From NCBI GenBank assembly GCA_010094045.1, contig ML986605.1, positions 1-64,000 of the forward strand: a stretch of DNA of 64,000 nt, written 5' to 3'. Position numbers and translations under genes: made by a program. The notes beneath the pieces are model-generated. The model did no database searches. It was given only the letters and a program-made list of their open reading frames with translations, and was not told where the DNA came from. Shown in pieces: positions 35,336 through 46,856 of the stretch. Within the stretch, counting starts at the first letter, position 1. The number at the start of each line of letters is the position of its first letter. This DNA comes from Lojkania enalia. Taxonomy: Eukaryota; Ascomycota; Dothideomycetes; Pleosporales.

Positions 35336-35597
35336 ATCCTGGGAAAGCTCGTGCTCTCCCGTCAACTTTAATGTTTACACATAAGAGATTGAATATAAAG
35401 CTCTCTGATTTTGTACGAGTGCACGCACATGCTCAATGCATTTGATACGTTGCTGCGAAGGCCGGCTTGTCCCGTCCCGTTTTGTAGGAAGACGCCTCCC
35501 AAGATATGCCAATGTACAATATGTATACAGTATTCTCGCGCAGCTTATCAGCCCCAATACCCATTTACAAAGCTCCAACTCCACATACTTTATCCGA

Positions 35598-36040
35598 TCA
35601 CTTCTTCTTAGTAAATCTCTTCGATTCTGCAAATTGTTAGTCAGCTTCCACCATTCACAATCATTTCCTCGCCGAAGATGAACTCACCAGCAGCAGTCCT
35701 CTTCTTCTTGGGCGGCTGCTTCCCCCTTGACCGCGCAATCTGCATGTGCTCCAACCACTCCTCCTCCTTCTCGTCCTCAATCTCGTACTGAGGGTACAGC
35801 GACCGCAGCTGCTTGATCGTTCCGATCCGCGGGGGATAGTATTCGGCGACGGCGGTGCCCTTGAGGCGTTCGCGGAGGATGCGGGTTCCCATGCGTAGGC
35901 GCTCAGGGTTGTACGTGGTGCGGAAGACGTAGCATTGGCGCTGCGATTAGCGTTAGACGAGCACTATGAGTCTGAAGAGAAAAGTTTAGGGGGAAACTTA
36001 CTTTCATGAGGTCCAGGACCCGTGAGCGTGGGACCGCCAT
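35598..36040 (-). CDS. RSM27: Mitochondrial small ribosomal subunit protein mS33 (3 exons)
   Basis: The model is complement(35598-35626, 35688-35940, 36002-36040), 106 aa. Exon 1 encodes only MAVPRSRVLDLMK. The 61-nt intron leads to CYVFRTTYNPERLRMGTRILRERLKG, the mS33 signature, then YYPPRIGTIKQLRSLYP. A second 61-nt intron (GTGAGT...TTGCAG with CTAAC branch site) joins KKKRTAA to ESKRFTKKK, giving the usual basic C-terminus. Reading through it would give an atypical tail. The protein is a small basic component of the mitoribosome head (yeast Rsm27). It diverges from the RNase III gene 327 bp away. Confidence 0.9.
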
Positions 36041-36367
36041 GGCAGGGTGTTGGATGATGGGGGGTGCGGAGGAATCGGAGGTGGAATGCGAGTTTGCTGT
36101 TGCGGGTTGGGGAGCTAGTGCAGATGCGGATTAGGGGCTTGGCAGTGTGCGGGCAACTTTCTGAGCAGAAACTGTTTGAAACTTTGTGACTTTCGTCATT
36201 GTAGCTTGCATTGCGCGACGGACGACCGCGACCACGGCGGCAGACAATCACAGCATGATTGCAACCAATGCTCTCAACCACAAGTAACGCTCGCAACCAT
36301 AGCCAACGCTCTCAGCTGCAGCCAACGCTCTCAACCGCAGTCAACGCTACTTATCGACTCCATCAAT
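36041..36367. promoter_or_regulatory. Divergent promoter region of mS33 and RNase III
   Basis: 327 bp separate the two outward-pointing starts. Its right third is a short minisatellite (36261-36350) lying in the probable leader of the RNase III transcript. Confidence 0.55.
36261..36350 (+). repeat. 19-bp minisatellite in the RNase III leader
   Basis: About four and a half imperfect copies of a unit close to GCCAACGCTCTCAACCGCA run in tandem and stop 18 bp before the proposed start ATG at 36368. The open frame extends back through the repeat, so an N-terminal extension from a non-ATG or spliced start is conceivable but unsupported. Confidence 0.75.
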
Positions 36368-37783
36368 ATGGGGGAGAAGCGAGGCAGCCACTCAAACCAC
36401 TACGACAATGGCCGTGGCCAGTCCGAAAACAAGAAACAGAAACCCAATGGCTCCGACTCGAAACAGAGTTACTCCCCTCAAGCAAAACCGAGGCACTCTC
36501 GCTCCTTGTTAAGCCCAAGCCACTTCTCCAACTCAAAGTCCAATACCAATACCGTTCCCTCAAACGCAAGGTCCAATACCGCCCTATATGTGCATAAAGA
36601 CCGGCGCGGCGGGTCTAGCAATGGTGTCTGGAGCGGTTACCACAGCAAACACCGCAACGGCATTCACAACGGCCATCACCGGTCACAAAAAGAGAAGTCG
36701 GCCATAGAGGAGGCGCTTGCCCAGTTCCCAGATCCAAAAGACTGCCCGCCATGCAAGAGGGCCGCAACTGAGATGCAGACCGGGCTTATCTCGCTATTGG
36801 ACCAGCTATCGCAGGAAGAGGCGGGACCAGCTGGTAACCAAAACATTTTACATCATGCACGAGAGCTCAGGAAGCTCCTGTTCACCCGCGCCAGCCAATC
36901 TTCGCCTTCAAAACCCAAGCAAGAACTCGACAGGAAGCAACCTGAAGCAGTCAAATACGTCACCGTACCGCCGTACATCGATCGTTTGATCGAAAAGTCT
37001 GCCAACCTACCTCCGCTCCCTCTAATCACTGAGCCTTCCCTCCAAAAAGCCGTGTTCACACACCGGTCGGCCAACTTCGGCAACAGAGTCCGCGGCGCCA
37101 ACGGCGATGAGATCAACTACGAACGCCTCGAGTTCCTCGGAGACTCATATCTTGAGATCATCTCATCGCGATTGATCTACTCCCGTTTCCCACACCTAGA
37201 AGGTGGTCAGCAATCACAACTTCGTGAGTCCCTTGTCAAGAACGACAAATTAGCAGAGTTCTCCGAGGCGTACAATCTCGGTGCACGATTGGACCATGTA
37301 GGACACATGGGCACGGAAAAGCACAAGACCAAGATCCTCGCCGACGTCTTCGAAGCCTATGTTGCTGCGGTGATTCTCTCAGACCCAGTTAATGGCTTCA
37401 CCACCGTGGAATCTTGGCTTACAGACCTCTGGGCTCCTCAACTCCTCGCCCACAACCCACGGACGCTTCAGAATCATCTCGCGCGGGAAGAGCTCCAGAA
37501 GCTGATCGGCGCTAAGGGCGTCAAGGTGGAATATAAAGAAGAGCAGAAAATGGAAATGGTGAATGGCGTCCATAAGTTCTTCATGGGGGTCTATTTAACA
37601 GGTTGGGGTTATGAGGAGAAGTGGCTTGGGAGCGCATCGGGTCAGAATAAGGCGGCTGCTAGTCTGGCTGCGGCCATAGACGCACTGCAGAGAAGCAAGA
37701 CCGTGTTGGACGACTGCCACCGCCAGAAGTTGGAGATGTATGCCAATATGGATAGGGAGCAGGAAAAGCATATGAATCGTTAA
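36368..37783 (+). CDS. RNT1: Ribonuclease III, Rnt1/Pac1-like
   Basis: This is an intronless frame of 471 aa from the ATG at 36368 (MGEKRGSHSN). A long, disordered, Ser/Asn/Lys-rich N-terminus (residues 1-115) precedes a helical region and the RNase III domain. The signature NYERLEFLGDSYLEII lies near residue 250 and the second acidic motif KILADVFEAYVAAVI near 321, so the metal-binding Glu/Asp residues are present. A C-terminal double-stranded RNA-binding region follows (about 375-460, ending ASGQNKAAASLAAAIDAL). The enzyme cuts stem-loops in pre-rRNA 3' ends, snRNA and snoRNA precursors in the nucleus. A single RNase III domain without helicase or PAZ rules out Dicer. A mitoribosomal uL15/mL44-type paralogue is the main alternative but would normally lack full acidic motifs. 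Confidence 0.87.
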   Translation: MGEKRGSHSNHYDNGRGQSENKKQKPNGSDSKQSYSPQAKPRHSRSLLSPSHFSNSKSNTNTVPSNARSNTALYVHKDRRGGSSNGVWSGYHSKHRNGIHNGHHRSQKEKSAIEEALAQFPDPKDCPPCKRAATEMQTGLISLLDQLSQEEAGPAGNQNILHHARELRKLLFTRASQSSPSKPKQELDRKQPEAVKYVTVPPYIDRLIEKSANLPPLPLITEPSLQKAVFTHRSANFGNRVRGANGDEINYERLEFLGDSYLEIISSRLIYSRFPHLEGGQQSQLRESLVKNDKLAEFSEAYNLGARLDHVGHMGTEKHKTKILADVFEAYVAAVILSDPVNGFTTVESWLTDLWAPQLLAHNPRTLQNHLAREELQKLIGAKGVKVEYKEEQKMEMVNGVHKFFMGVYLTGWGYEEKWLGSASGQNKAAASLAAAIDALQRSKTVLDDCHRQKLEMYANMDREQEKHMNR

Positions 37784-39440
37784 TTTCAGCCTACCCCCCA
37801 ACGCCGCTTCCCTATTCGACCCCCTTCTCCCTACTCCCCGGTCAGTCACGCCTACTGCCAGATCCTAGGCGCTGATCAATTCTCAGGAGTATGTATTCCC
37901 TTTTTGCTGGTTATCCTACTTTTCCCCGTCCCCTCAATGGTTTACTTATTAGTTTTGCATGGCACGCCTTTCGACATTGCTGCTTTATTCGGAGTCACTT
38001 CTCACTACTGTTCCCCGAATATGCTAGGACTTGAGCGGTTATCAAAATGTGTCTGTTTTGTTTTGCGGATTCTCAATTAGTTTGTTTGAACGATTTTTCA
38101 AGAAAGGTCTATTGGGCATCAACAAGAGGGTTTCACGGGTTTGTGATGGTTATATAGATACCCTGACTCTTCTCAAAGAGTCATTATCTCGAGGCTAGAG
38201 CCTTGATGCAAGATGTTATGGTTTCGTTTGAGCAGCTTGGCGTTGTAGGGGATAGGGATAATCTAGGTAAGGAATTGTTTGAGCTGCGGATAATTTAGGC
38301 TGTTGAGTATCAGTAGATAAACCCGTTTAGTCTGCTCGATGTTTGCAGTAGATCAACGCCTTTAGACTGCCTTGATTCTGCGGCAGGATGGGTCTATAAA
38401 TTTAAGATAGCTTCACCATTTTTCGCTGTGTTTCTACAAATGCTTTAGTCTTCTGATATTGATATCTACACTAAGATATTGTACTTGCTGTGTGTGGCAT
38501 GTCATAGTAAATATGAAATAGGGGCTTTTAGGTTGTCCTGCTTTGTCCTGGGGGAGCTTATTCCTTGCATCGTCGAATTGGCTCGAATTGTAGAGCCTTT
38601 TAAGAGGGATTGGAGTGCAACGGAGTATAAGCTCGTGCAGGTCCTAGAAACATGTTTTGCCTACCGAAGTGCCTTTAGCGATTCTTATTGGAAAGGGACT
38701 GTAGAGTTATACCTAGTAGATGCCACGCAACTCCGGGTACCCTTTTAGAGATCTCAATTAGGGAATTGAAGAACTTGGGTGAGGAGAGAATTAAAATAGC
38801 CATGACAAATTGTAAATACAAGAAATACGGACGAGCAGCAGTAGAAAAATATATTTAACGTCCATAAGAAACCCACCCTGCGGAGAAAACTAATAGGTAC
38901 TTTGATTTTAAGCAACAGATTCCATGCACACACCAATGTTTTCTTATAGTTTGGTATATTTCATATGCTGTAGCCCTGCCTAAACACTTGGAACCTAGAA
39001 AATTACGATCGCATAGCTCGTGCCTAATTTGCGGAGAGCGTTGTTTTATAGTGTAGCAGAATTTCTTTCCTATCGCACTCTTGGTGCGAAGGGCTATGGT
39101 GGTTGTCAACCCAAGGTCCCCAAGTCCCAGTCCTCACCGAGATCCTAGTCCTAGTCCTCCCGGGAACGCGCAGACCCCTTCCAGTATATCCCTCTCGGCG
39201 AAGACGGCGGCGGGCCATTCAGACCGTTCGCTACGGTGGGGTGGCCAACAGCCACAACCTAGCAAGGGGGGCTGCATAGTGTAGATCGCAAAGCGTTGAG
39301 GAAGGTCGTAGAAGGTCAACCAAGGCTGTAGAAACCCGAGAGGTCATTGCAGGCCGCACAGCGAGGCCTGTCGCGTCAAACAGTCAAGTAAAACTCGCTC
39401 GCATTCCGTGTCGCTGACATTGTCGCCTGCGCAGCGTCAC
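37784..39440. other. Intergenic, no supported gene
   Basis: 1.65 kb after the RNase III gene. A few short frames (for example 38479-38748) have no ATG or domain. GC rises near 39100-39440 just before the hAT insertion. The 8-bp target duplication TACGTCGC occupies 39441-39448. Confidence 0.5.
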
Positions 39441-39448
39441 TACGTCGC

Positions 39449-42400
39449 CAGGGTTGTTAAAAATAAAATTATCGTTTCGTAAAAAATAAATTATCGTACT
39501 TGGCGATTATTTTATGCTGAATAATATACGATATTATCGGATAATTTAGCGCACAAGCCATCTTTCCTCACCAAAATTTATCTCTCATTGTACGAAAGCT
39601 ATTTTCTTTACTATCATAGCTTTAGAGGATAGCTCTCTAGTTTCTCTCGACTCTTTTGAATCGCTCGAAGTCTCTAGTAGCACAAGTTGGAAAAATACGT
39701 CTAGTATCTATTAATACTATCGCAATCTATTAAAAGATAAGCCTGTATAAGATAGTTAAAATTAAAAGCTATATTACTACTCTCTCTATTTATATAGCGC
39801 ATTATTAACTACAAATATTTAATATTATCTTTAATCGAAGTACTAGATTAAATTTAATAGACCTATCCCTTATACAAAAGTAATAGTAGTAAGCTAATTT
39901 TAAGAACTTTAGAAACAAGTATTAATCGATAATAAGATAAACAAGTTAAACTTATTAGTTCTAAAAAATACCTTAAATAATTAAGTTATTAACTAGACTT
40001 TTATAAATCTTATTATTATATAAAATCTACTATTTTAAATTGTTAAGTAGCTAGAATTCTATATATTCTACTAGACATTAAATCTAGAATTAATAAATTC
40101 TCTTACAACTACTTATTTAGCTATTAGTAGGTTAATTTATAATTTATTTTAGCTGTAAAGAGATATTATATAAAAGAAGGTTTAGTTAGCTTTAATAGAT
40201 ATATATCTTTTAGTTAATATCTAGACTTCTCTAAATAATTATCTTCTCTTAATAATATATACTTATTTTATTAACTTATAAGAATAATAAATAAAGGCTC
40301 TCTTAGCTTTATATATAATAGTAAACTATAGTAGAGAAGAGTAATAGAATACTATTCTTCTAGTTCTTTAAGACTATAGTATTATATAAAAGCTAGGAGT
40401 AATTATTACTAATAACTTAACTATAAATAATATACTTTATTATATAATATCTTAATATCTTCTAGATAATAAAGATATTACTTAGAATTTCTTATATTAA
40501 TAAATCTGCTACTAAGGATATATAATTAATCTTATTATTTAAACTTTCCTCTTTAATAAGGCTTAATTTAAAAAGATTAAATTATATAATAAAGGGAATA
40601 TACTTAAGGATAAATTAGATAAGTAAGCTTAAATAGAAAGAGAAGAAGCTTTTTATATAATAGGTATTTTAAGAAAGCTTTATAATATTATTATTTACTG
40701 TCGTTTCTTAGCAAATTATATAAAAGAATTTATTTCTTTAGTATAATAGCAAATTCTACTTAACAATTCTATATAGTAGAATAGCTAGTATTAAATATTA
40801 AGTATAGTACTTAAGAAAGAGTTAGCTATTAATAATTATATTAAAGCGAATTTCAAATTACTTAAAAAGAACTATTTTTCTCTATAGGATTAGAGAGCTC
40901 TTTGTATAATAAGCTTCTTCTTATAGCTATTCTACTAAACAATTCTAGAGACTTAAAGTAACTGTATTATACTTAATTAACTTCTTTTTACGATAGACGT
41001 TTTTAATAAATATATAGAAAAGTCTTTAAGTTTTTATTATATAAATAAAGACTTACTTATATAAATTTAATAAGTAGTTTAGAAGTTTAAAGAGTATTAT
41101 TATAAAATAGATAACTTACCTTTCTATACTACTATACTTATTCTTTATCTAAATTATTATATAAAATATATAAAAATTTAGTAGAAATAAGATTACTAAA
41201 AGATTATACTTTTTAGAGTAAAAGAGTTTTAGATATAATATTAAGATTTATAAATTTAACTAAATTTAGTATTATATAAAATACCTAAAATCGCACCTTT
41301 ATAAGAATTTAATAAGTTTAACCAGATTGTTAATAAGTTTAATTAATAAATTACTTAGCTAATAAGTTAAAATAAATATAAGAATTACTATACTAAGGTA
41401 CTATATAAAGTTTAAGTATCTTCTTTATAATAGTAGTATAGAAGTATATAAAGAAAACGCTAGCTATAACTTTTAACATTTATAGTAAATATTTTATCTA
41501 TTCTAGTAATAAGCGATAAACTAGAACGAGTATTTTTAGAAGGTTATTATATAATCTTATAGGAGAGAATATAGCTTAGTATATTAAATATTAAATATAT
41601 AGAATATATAAAAAGTTAGTATTAAAGTAAAATTCTAGTAGAAGATTTTTAAGATATTTAGAAATATCTAAAATTAAGTATAATATATTATATATATTTA
41701 AATTATAAGAAATATATTTAGTCTAGCTTTAAATCTAATACTAACTACTACTAAGAACTCTACTAAAAGACCTACTACTCTTATTACTATTATCTTTTAG
41801 AGATGCTAAATAAGTACAGCTATAATACTTAGTATATTTATTATACGTTAGCTTAGAGTTATTATTATTATAAATAGTATATTAAGAAGTATAGTTAGTA
41901 TAGATATAGTTAGAATATATACTACTAAACTAACTATTAAGAGAGATATATCTAATATACGTAATAAATTCTCCTATATAATTATAGGTGGTAGTATAAT
42001 AATTATATAGCTAGATATTTAGAGCGTTACGAGAATAGATAAGAAGGCTCTTAATATAGGATTAGTACTAAAATAAAAGAGTAGTAGTATTAATTCGGTT
42101 GTATTATACTACGATAGAAATATTAGCTAAATTATATAGAGAAAAACTTTAAGTGTAAATTAAAAAGTTAGTAAGTTTAATAATTTTAGAACTCTTTTTA
42201 ATAGTTAGATTAAATATATTATAGAATTTAGGCTATTAATTTCTTACTATAAAGTAGAAGATCTTACTTAAATAAGCTATAATAAGTAGATAGAAGATTA
42301 AAATCTCTTCGTACGTAGTAGAGTTTAGGAAATTAGCTTAATTAGTAGCTAAACTACTAAATCTAATAATAGTATATCTAATAGTCTAGACTAGATTAGC

Positions 42401-42896
42401 GCGGAGGATTTAGTTAGCTTAGTTAATAAGAGCTATATAAGCAGTTTTATAGCGATTGCTATAAGACTGAAGAGTAGTATTAGTAAAAGAAGGATTGTTA
42501 AAGCTCATATTAATATCGTACGAGAGTAAATATAGAAAAGATAAATTAGTAGTATAAAGAAATAGAGGGAGTTTTAAATATTTAATAGATAGATAACTCG
42601 TAATATAATAGTATAGCCGAGGCTGCCTATAAATATACTATATTTATATATACTGTATTTACATTATAAACTAATCAATTAGATATAATATAGTAAATTT
42701 AAAAATGCAATCGTACGATAACTAATAAAATTATAGTGTTTGTACAGATGCAAACTATTGAGAGAGTTCATAGGTAGCGAGCCTAACCGTCTGCGGTAAA
42801 AGATACGATAAACGATAATATACGATCAATAAGATAAAATACCGATAAAAAACCGATAATCGTATCGTTTCTATCGTTATATCGTTGACAACCCTG
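39449..42896 (+). mobile_element. hAT DNA transposon, RIP-degraded
   Basis: The 3448-bp element starts CAGGGTTGTTAA and ends with the inverse TTGACAACCCTG. It is flanked by a perfect 8-bp duplication TACGTCGC (39441-39448 and 42897-42904), as hAT elements require. Both ends carry scattered copies of TATCG/CGATA. The inside is extremely AT-rich with no open frame. On the plus strand a hAT-like block survives near 40507-40530 (C-Y-stop-G-Y-I-I-N-L, where RCxGHxxNL is expected), followed by a reading with TFLFNKA and IEREEAFYIIGIL. Stops and Tyr-for-His/Cys changes are those RIP would make. The flanking DNA outside the duplication is not RIP-like. Confidence 0.92.
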
Positions 42897-42904
42897 TACG
42901 TCGC

Positions 42905-43329
42905 AAAGCACCAGACACTTATAGGTAACACCGGTCGGTTTCGTTGCTAAGCTGAGATCAATTACGATACACCGTAATTATTATGCAGGGCTTGCAAGGG
43001 CGTTTCGCACTAACCGGAGTCGTTATTTGCTATAATGAGTGAGTGTTCGAATAGGGTAATACTTAACCAAACCAAGAGTAGGACAGTTGTCTTCTGTCTA
43101 GACCCAGCCTAATAGGTGGGTTCAAAGAAAGATCGAGATGGATGTCTATTACGCTTATACTACTATGCAAACTTATAAAAGGCATACAACCGACCCTTAG
43201 ACTTCCACGACATTACTAGAAAGTTTATTTTAGCTTTGTGTCTACTATGGCGCGCAGATATATGCAAGGTAGCTACCCTAGCTGGTATCTTTGTTACGAA
43301 TATGACTAGTAGTAGTCGGAATGAAGGAA
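42905..43329. other. Spacer between the hAT element and the NLR relic
   Basis: No gene is recognised. Normal base composition resumes immediately after the hAT target duplication. Confidence 0.5.
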
Positions 43330-45165
43330 TTGCCTTCAACCACATTGAACCAGTGATATGGTCAGACCGGTTGAACTTATCTGTCGCGCATGAAATGCTG
43401 GACGAAGAGCATGAAGCCCTTGAGCAGGACAATTGCGACTACAATATCTACTTGCTCGGGCGCACAGGGGAACACAATGTTGTTACCACTTGTCTACTAG
43501 CAGACGTGGTTGGCAACGACCTTACAGCAGTGGTGGCGACGCAGATGTGGTCGGCATTGGAAGCAGTATTCCATATGGCGAGGTTGGCATCCAGCTGGGA
43601 GACGTGATTGTTAGCCACCCGCATCAAGGCTTCGGAGGAGTGATACAATTCGACTTTGGGAAGTCGGACCTGAGTGGGTTCCAACGAACAGAGTTTCTCT
43701 ATTCTTTGCCGGTCATATTATTAACCGCAGCTACAAAGTGCGGCATAACCAAGTTCAAGGGAAGAGTAAGCCTGTAAAACGCATAGCTAATCTTTGCCGC
43801 AATCCTAAATTCACTCACGAGGCTGCCGGGCCGGACGTTCTGTTCCAAGCGACTTTCAACCAGGAAGGCGGACCGACCTGCGGATCATGCGGAGCAGAGA
43901 GACGGACTGATCGGGCGCCACGAGCGGCAAAAAAGCCCGTGGTTCACTACCACACAATTGCATCGGGCAACCGGGTCATTAAAACATGCAACCAACAGGA
44001 ACGCTATAAGCGGCCAGTTTGGCGCAATCCTCTACTTCGACGCGGAGGCAGCAGGTCTCGTGAACAGCTTTCCATGTCCCGTCATCCAAGGCATCTGCGA
44101 CTACGCCGACTCGCCCATGAACAAGAATTGGCAGCCGTAAGCGGCGGAACAGTAGCGGCATACGCTAAGGAGCAGTTGCTAGAAATTCCGCTGGCGGAGG
44201 AGTTGAAGACGTAGACGGCGGATGAAGCGACGAAAGGTTAGTGTAGCTAGTGTAATCCTACACGGAAGAATGAGGCTGATGTGCCGCATAGCAAGGCTGG
44301 GCGCCGACTGTCTCCCTTCCGTTCCTACGAAACCGGCCGATTGGTCGGCCGAGACGCAGAGCTCGATAAACTGAAACAAAAGTTCTTCGTAGATAAAGGA
44401 CTATTAGAATATGGCGCTCGTAGGCCTCTGCACCATGGGCAAGATATAGATCGCGCTACAATTGGCGTACTGGGTCACAGAAAACTGTCCGGATTTCTCT
44501 ATTTTCTAGGTCCTTGCGCTAGATATGGAGTCATTGAGCAGGTGTGCGCAGCGATGGCAAGGGCATTAGGGGTCCATTAGCCACGAGAGGGTAAAATGAG
44601 CGCCAGGGAGCTAGTGTAGAAATAGCTAAGTGCTAAGAGCATAAATAGGTGGTTGCTTGTTGTTGTGAGGGTTGACCATCTGGAGCCCCGCGGCGCTGGA
44701 CGAGGATAAGGCTTGTTAGATCTTTTGCTCGAAAGCGACGTCGGCCTGACTTTGTCCACATGACAATGAAGCTGGGCAGTTTGTAGCAGGGAGCGATGTG
44801 ATTGAAGTTGGAAAGATGGAGAGACGAGAGGCGACGGACCTATTGACGCTTTGGTCCTAAAGCCTCTACCCAACGACGATGCGCTCATGACGGACTTTCT
44901 CGCCGAGCTAGTATCTCTTGCATTAGCCACTACACAAGCGACGGCATATCTCAGCACGAAAAAAGTTCTGTTTCAAAGTGTCCCCGGCTGCACAAGGACT
45001 CAGAGAAAGACGCTATCGCCACGATGAGTACTGAATATACCGAAAATGGACGATACAGAGACCCAGCGAATGCAGTGGCAAAGGCTTGGACAGTCCGCTT
45101 CAATCACATCGTCGAGCATGACACGGTGGCGGCAGACCCATGATCAGTCAAATCTGACGATGAAT
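43330..45165 (+). pseudogene. NLR-type STAND protein relic (nucleoside phosphorylase plus NB-ARC)
   Basis: Pieces in all three plus frames add up to the N-terminal two-thirds of a fungal NLR. The phosphorylase-like (PNP_UDP) effector domain is seen as HEMLDEEHEAL, YLLGRTGEHNVVTTCL, then in another frame YGEVGIQLGDVIVS and GFGGVIQFDFGK. It continues as GPDVLFQATFNQEGG, PVVHYHTIASGN, then AEAAGLVNSFPCPVIQGICDYADSP and AAYAKEQLLEIPLAEE. NB-ARC follows from 44281: LVGRDAELDKLKQKFFVDK, then MALVGLCTMGKI-IALQLAYWVTENCPDFSIF (a damaged P-loop), VIEVGKMERREATDLL and AIATMSTEYTENGRYRDPANAVAKAW. At least six frame changes and several stops rule out function. No repeat domain is recognised downstream. 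Damage is by indels rather than RIP. Confidence 0.82.
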
Positions 45166-46856
45166 TGACCCTCTGCCGGTCGGCTGATGGGACTGGGTCA
45201 AATAAGGGCTGGTGCTTATCTGGCAACCAAATCCAGCCGGTCGGAACATGACTTAAGCTACGGGTTAGCATCGCGCGCTGCAACGTTAGTTGAATACTTA
45301 GAGCTAGCTGTCTAGGAAAATGATCTTGAGTCATACGCCGTCGACAACACGACCGCACCAAAGTCTTAGAAGATTACAATGTCCATTCTCTTGCTTCTGA
45401 AAACGACGAAATTGGTTCTCAGATGTCAAACGAGGCGATCAAGGTGAGACTGACCGGCTAGGCTCTGGTCGACGTCTTCTTGGCCGAGTTTCCTCAATTT
45501 AGAACACTGTGTGAGAAAGTTTTGGCCCGGCTTGACAAACAGCACTTGGCACAAAACTGACGATGGCTCCTTAGATAATTCCACTAGAACCTCTTGACAG
45601 AGGCCAAATCTAAGGGGGAGAGGGCTGTAGCCAGATTACTATTACGGCAAAGACGAGGCGGCTGCGGGTCGGCCAACGACTCATCGTCCGAATCGAAACG
45701 GAACAGGACCTTGCTGGGTAGGACAAAAGAAAAAAAAAAAAAAAAAATTCGAAGCTCAAGGCTCTAGTGATGAATCCACGGAGCCCAAGGTGCAGGGTGA
45801 ATTTCCTTTCACTTCTAAGCTGAAACGATTTCTACAAGAGTCACGGTAACTAGACATTTCATCGACAAACTTAGCCAAGGCTTGGGTAGAGGGTAGCATG
45901 TAGGTGAGGTGGAATTGGCGGTCGCTGTAGGCGCGAAAGCGAATCCTTTAGGATGGCGAAATTCAGTTATTCTTGTGGTGAGAGGCGAATCTTGTCTCAG
46001 GGAGGGAGATGAGGAGCTGAACTCCTTTGATTGAGGATGGCTAGTAGGCCATATTTATGTATATAGGAAAGGGTATATTAGCTGATATCTAGCATGATTT
46101 GATATTGTGCGACGGTATCCGATACAACCTGCAACCGGATAACTTGTTCCCGTACGGTAGTAGGAAATCGTACTCAGTGGACTCGCCAAATCCCTATCAC
46201 AATTCTGGCGATGTGTGTGTTTCCTTCGTAAAATACCCATTGCCCTAATTACGTTACATAGAACCGCGGTAAGCGATAGTAAATGGACACATCCACTGAA
46301 AAACACGAGCTCATGAAAGGGGTACTCGATTTAATGGACAACACTCCGCTGTCGCCAAACTAGCGTAGAGTAAGGAGGGCACGGATGCCACCAATTGCCT
46401 AGTTTCATAGGCATATTCCAAACAGCGCCTGTAGCTCCGCCAGCTAAGTCAACATCCACAGCAGCCTCGAGATACACACCATCAAGTTTCGCCGCATCGA
46501 CACCTTCGCTTCCTCCCGGTAGCCAACATGGCGCGGCGCTCCCGAATTCGTCTTACTACCAAAGAGCTCCCGTCACAGGCCCGCAAGGCCAGACAGCCAC
46601 CCAAGAATGGCCTAATCAGATTCGAAGCCATATCTTATTTTGTGTTCAGGAAAGGAGACGAAGAATAGCCCCTGATTTCGCCATCATCAGTCGGTCCAAA
46701 AATGTCTCCTAAAACTTGTACTCCGGAAAAGACTTTCTACAAGTCATTTTCCCTTTAAACATTAAGTGCACAAATGAGAGTAAAGCGTGTCTTGAAAGCT
46801 CTACTTTATTTTCCCATGTGGCAGGCTTCTCTACCGTGGTTCAGGTCCATTTAGCT
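45166..46856. other. Decayed or intergenic stretch
   Basis: Early parts may still be NLR debris, but no motif is clear after about 45165. An 18-base A tract lies at 45730-45747. A 105-codon proline/serine-rich frame at 46395-46712 lacks an ATG and is not accepted as a gene. Confidence 0.45.

Noticed and set aside
38479..38748. 89-codon plus-strand frame
   Set aside because: No ATG start, no domain, low-complexity surroundings. Chance length for this composition.
39081..39284. Proline/serine-rich frame before the hAT element
   Set aside because: The short repetitive composition explains the open frame. No start context or homologous motif was recognised.
43030..43060. tRNA B-box-like GTTCGAAT here and at about 49592
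   Set aside because: No A-box, cloverleaf or acceptor stem can be built around either site.
45730..45747. Poly-A run as the tail of a retroposed copy
   Set aside because: No target duplication, no LINE or processed-transcript sequence upstream. A simple homopolymer is enough.
46395..46712. 105-codon proline/serine-rich frame upstream of the HET gene's end
   Set aside because: Lacks an ATG and any domain, and could be debris of an older gene. Not supportable as a CDS.
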